NCBI GenBank assembly: GCA_003117195.1
Contig: BDSI01000135.1
Span: forward strand, 232,008 to 296,007
Direction: 5' to 3'
Length of the DNA stretch: 64,000 bases
DNA from: Eudorina sp. 2006-703-Eu-15
Lineage: Eukaryota; Chlorophyta; Chlorophyceae; Chlamydomonadales; Volvocaceae
The position numbers and the translations under genes are program-made. The stretch's first letter is position 1. Every line of letters begins with the position of its first letter. The notes beneath the pieces are model-generated. The model did no database searches and was not told the origin of the DNA. It saw only the letters and a list, made by a program, of their open reading frames with translations. Shown here one piece after another: positions 62,637 to 64,000 of the stretch.

Positions 62637-64000
62637 GGATTTGGCAAGCGCTTGGAGGGTCTCAGTCAGGGAAGGAATGACTCACGGGGTGTTGCTGCTG
62701 AAATGCACGATGGACCCGTACCGGTTTTGCAGGATGGGCCTGCTATTGTTCCGCCTGACTTGAGTGATTGGTTGCCGCCTCCGCCAGAGGCTGAGACGTC
62801 TGATAGGATGTTTTTGGACTCAGAATTTCGAGCGGTTCAAACGAAGCTCGGTCGGACGTTCACCTTTGACGCGGCGTGTAATGATGATGGCGGCAATCGA
62901 TTGTGTCAGCGTTTTGCCTGTCCCAGCCGTTCGTTCTTCGACCATGATGTGTCGGGCGAAGCGGTATGGGCTCACCCTCCAGTCACACAGATCGATCAAT
63001 GGCTGCGGCATTATCAGAAATGCAAGCTCAAATTGCCAGAGTGTACAAGCGCTGTGTTTGTTGCGCCACAGTGGCCGCATGCCCAGTATCTTTTCAGGAA
63101 AGCTGGATTCCAACTGTTTAAGACATACCCTGTGGGAACGCAGTTGTTTACGGGCCCAGGGAAAGATGGACAACGGGTGCAGCTACCGGGAATTCATTGG
63201 CCGGTGCAGCTTTGGTACGACCCGCCCAGGGAACCAGCGAAGTTGAGTACTCTGTGTGTTGGGCGCAGTCATACGATGCAGTTCGATGCTAGGATTGCCG
63301 ATTCTCCAGCACGAACTCTGGTAGACAGCGGTGCGGATTGCAACGGAACTGCCCATGGCTTTATTACGTTGTCCCTTGCACGACGCTTGTCTTTGCTTGT
63401 ACAGCAATCAGTTACGGTCACGGTACGGCTTGCAGATGGCCAATCCTCTCGGTTACACGGTCAGGTCCGTGCTAGATTACGGATTGGAAATCATACCGAG
63501 TGGGTCACACTGTTGGTGCTGCCCGAAGGGGTGCCGGGAATCGACGTAATCCTGAGTTCAGATTGGCTACACGCCCGCCAAGCACGTATGGATTACAAGC
63601 GTAACAGGGTGATCATTTGCCACAAAGGACGTGATGTCAAACTCAAGCCGTCACACGCAGCGCTGGAAGGCTTTGATCCGCTGAGCGGCAAACCGCTGCT
63701 TAGTACCGCAACTGTTCAGGTTACCGGCGATAAGGATATAGGGCTCCTTTCTGCTAAACAAGCGGCAAAGGCCCTTGCACGGGGAGCGCGCAGTTATCTA
63801 ATGCTGGTGCGCGCAGAGAGCCAACCGTCCGTCGAGCGCACAGCGCTCGCAGCAACCGTCGCTGGCCGAGCCGAAAGTGTCGGTGACAACCTGGTTCCGG
63901 AGCAGGAAATACAGGCGCTATTACATGAATTTCAGGACGTGTTTGAAGAGCTCAAAGGCCTACCGCCTGACCGCGGTACCGGTCACACTATTCCCCTCGT
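62637..64000 (+). CDS. pol: Pol of the right-end Ty3 element, N-terminal part (partial)
   Basis: Open without a stop from the codon after gag's TAG to the end of the window (about 454 codons), in the gag frame. After a Pro-rich leader comes a methyltransferase-like domain at 62811-63170 (FLDSEFRAVQTKLGRTFTFD, AACNDDGGN, PSRSFF, GEAVWAHPPV, AVFVAPQWPHAQYLF), then the protease near 63320 (ARTLVDSGADCNGTAHGFIT) with the GIDVILSSDWLHARQARMDY strand set, and the RT lead-in (EFQDVFEELKGLPPDRG) at the very end. Protease residues DSGAD are intact. The position of the methyltransferase-like domain before the protease is the same as in the young element at 22.2-27.3 kb. RT, RNase H and integrase must lie outside. 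Confidence 0.85.

Larger units (their letters stand above)
59840..64000 (+). mobile_element. Ty3-like LTR retrotransposon, 5' part, runs off the window
   Basis: 5' LTR 59840-60224, primer-binding site 60226, gag 60287-62636 with lesions, pol open from 62637 to the window end. It is inserted in the DIRS-like element in opposite orientation. The 3' LTR and target duplication are outside the window. Confidence 0.85.

Overview
The window reads as nuclear DNA of a volvocine-type green alga (Chlamydomonas/Volvox relatives). It is GC-rich, its host genes are split by many GT-AG introns with donors such as GTGAGT, GTGCGT or GTACGT, introns carry GC-rich minisatellites, low-complexity Ala/Gly/Pro/Gln coding tracts are common, and there is a putative TGTAA poly(A) signal. 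No bacterial operon, rRNA or tRNA was recognised. The species cannot be fixed from the sequence alone.

Layout. 0.4-5.8 kb (minus): a seven-exon GT92/DUF23-like glycosyltransferase whose DLDEY metal-binding motif opens a 48-nt micro-exon. 6.2-7.8 kb (plus): an intronless RGG-box/coiled-coil protein read divergently from it. 7.8-10.7 kb: no convincing gene. 11.0-16.6 kb (minus): a nine-exon GPKOW/MOS2/Spp2-type splicing factor (G-patch plus KOW motifs) with phase-consistent splice junctions. 17.1-34.0 kb: nested retroelements. A decayed plus-strand Ty3-like element (protease, RT, RNase H; possibly continued by integrase pieces at 32.7-34.0 kb) is interrupted by a young minus-strand Ty3 element with identical 270-bp LTRs (21.56-29.01 kb), a CAGG microsatellite and a 5'-truncated Penelope-like RT (30.5-31.8 kb). 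35.8-39.4 kb (minus): an HNH-nuclease-like gene ending in a 21-bp/7-residue repeat array. 39.8-50.2 kb: a P-element-type DNA transposon candidate with 46-bp imperfect terminal inverted repeats, a multi-exon transposase and a second gene in which a 413-bp unit is repeated five times. 50.9-53.1 kb (plus): an unrecognised multi-exon gene with a SUMO-interacting-type motif and two lesions. 53.2-55.1 kb: remains of a chromodomain element. 55.8-59.8 kb (minus): a DIRS-like tyrosine-recombinase retrotransposon (RT, RNase H, methyltransferase-like domain, PHD finger, YR). 59.84 kb to the end (plus): the 5' LTR, gag and first part of pol of another Ty3 element, inserted into the DIRS copy and running off the window.

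The most unusual thread is a domain resembling phage Dam-type adenine methyltransferases that occurs in three different retroelements here (two Ty3-like, one DIRS-like). In all three the PP of the catalytic (D/N)PP(Y/F/W) motif is kept but the flanking catalytic residues are lost. Other points of interest are chimeric 3n+1 exons produced by the 413-bp duplication, an in-frame amber codon separating gag from pol, a Penelope-like RT with a broken YxDD motif, and several frameshifts at homopolymers that could be element decay or residual assembly error.
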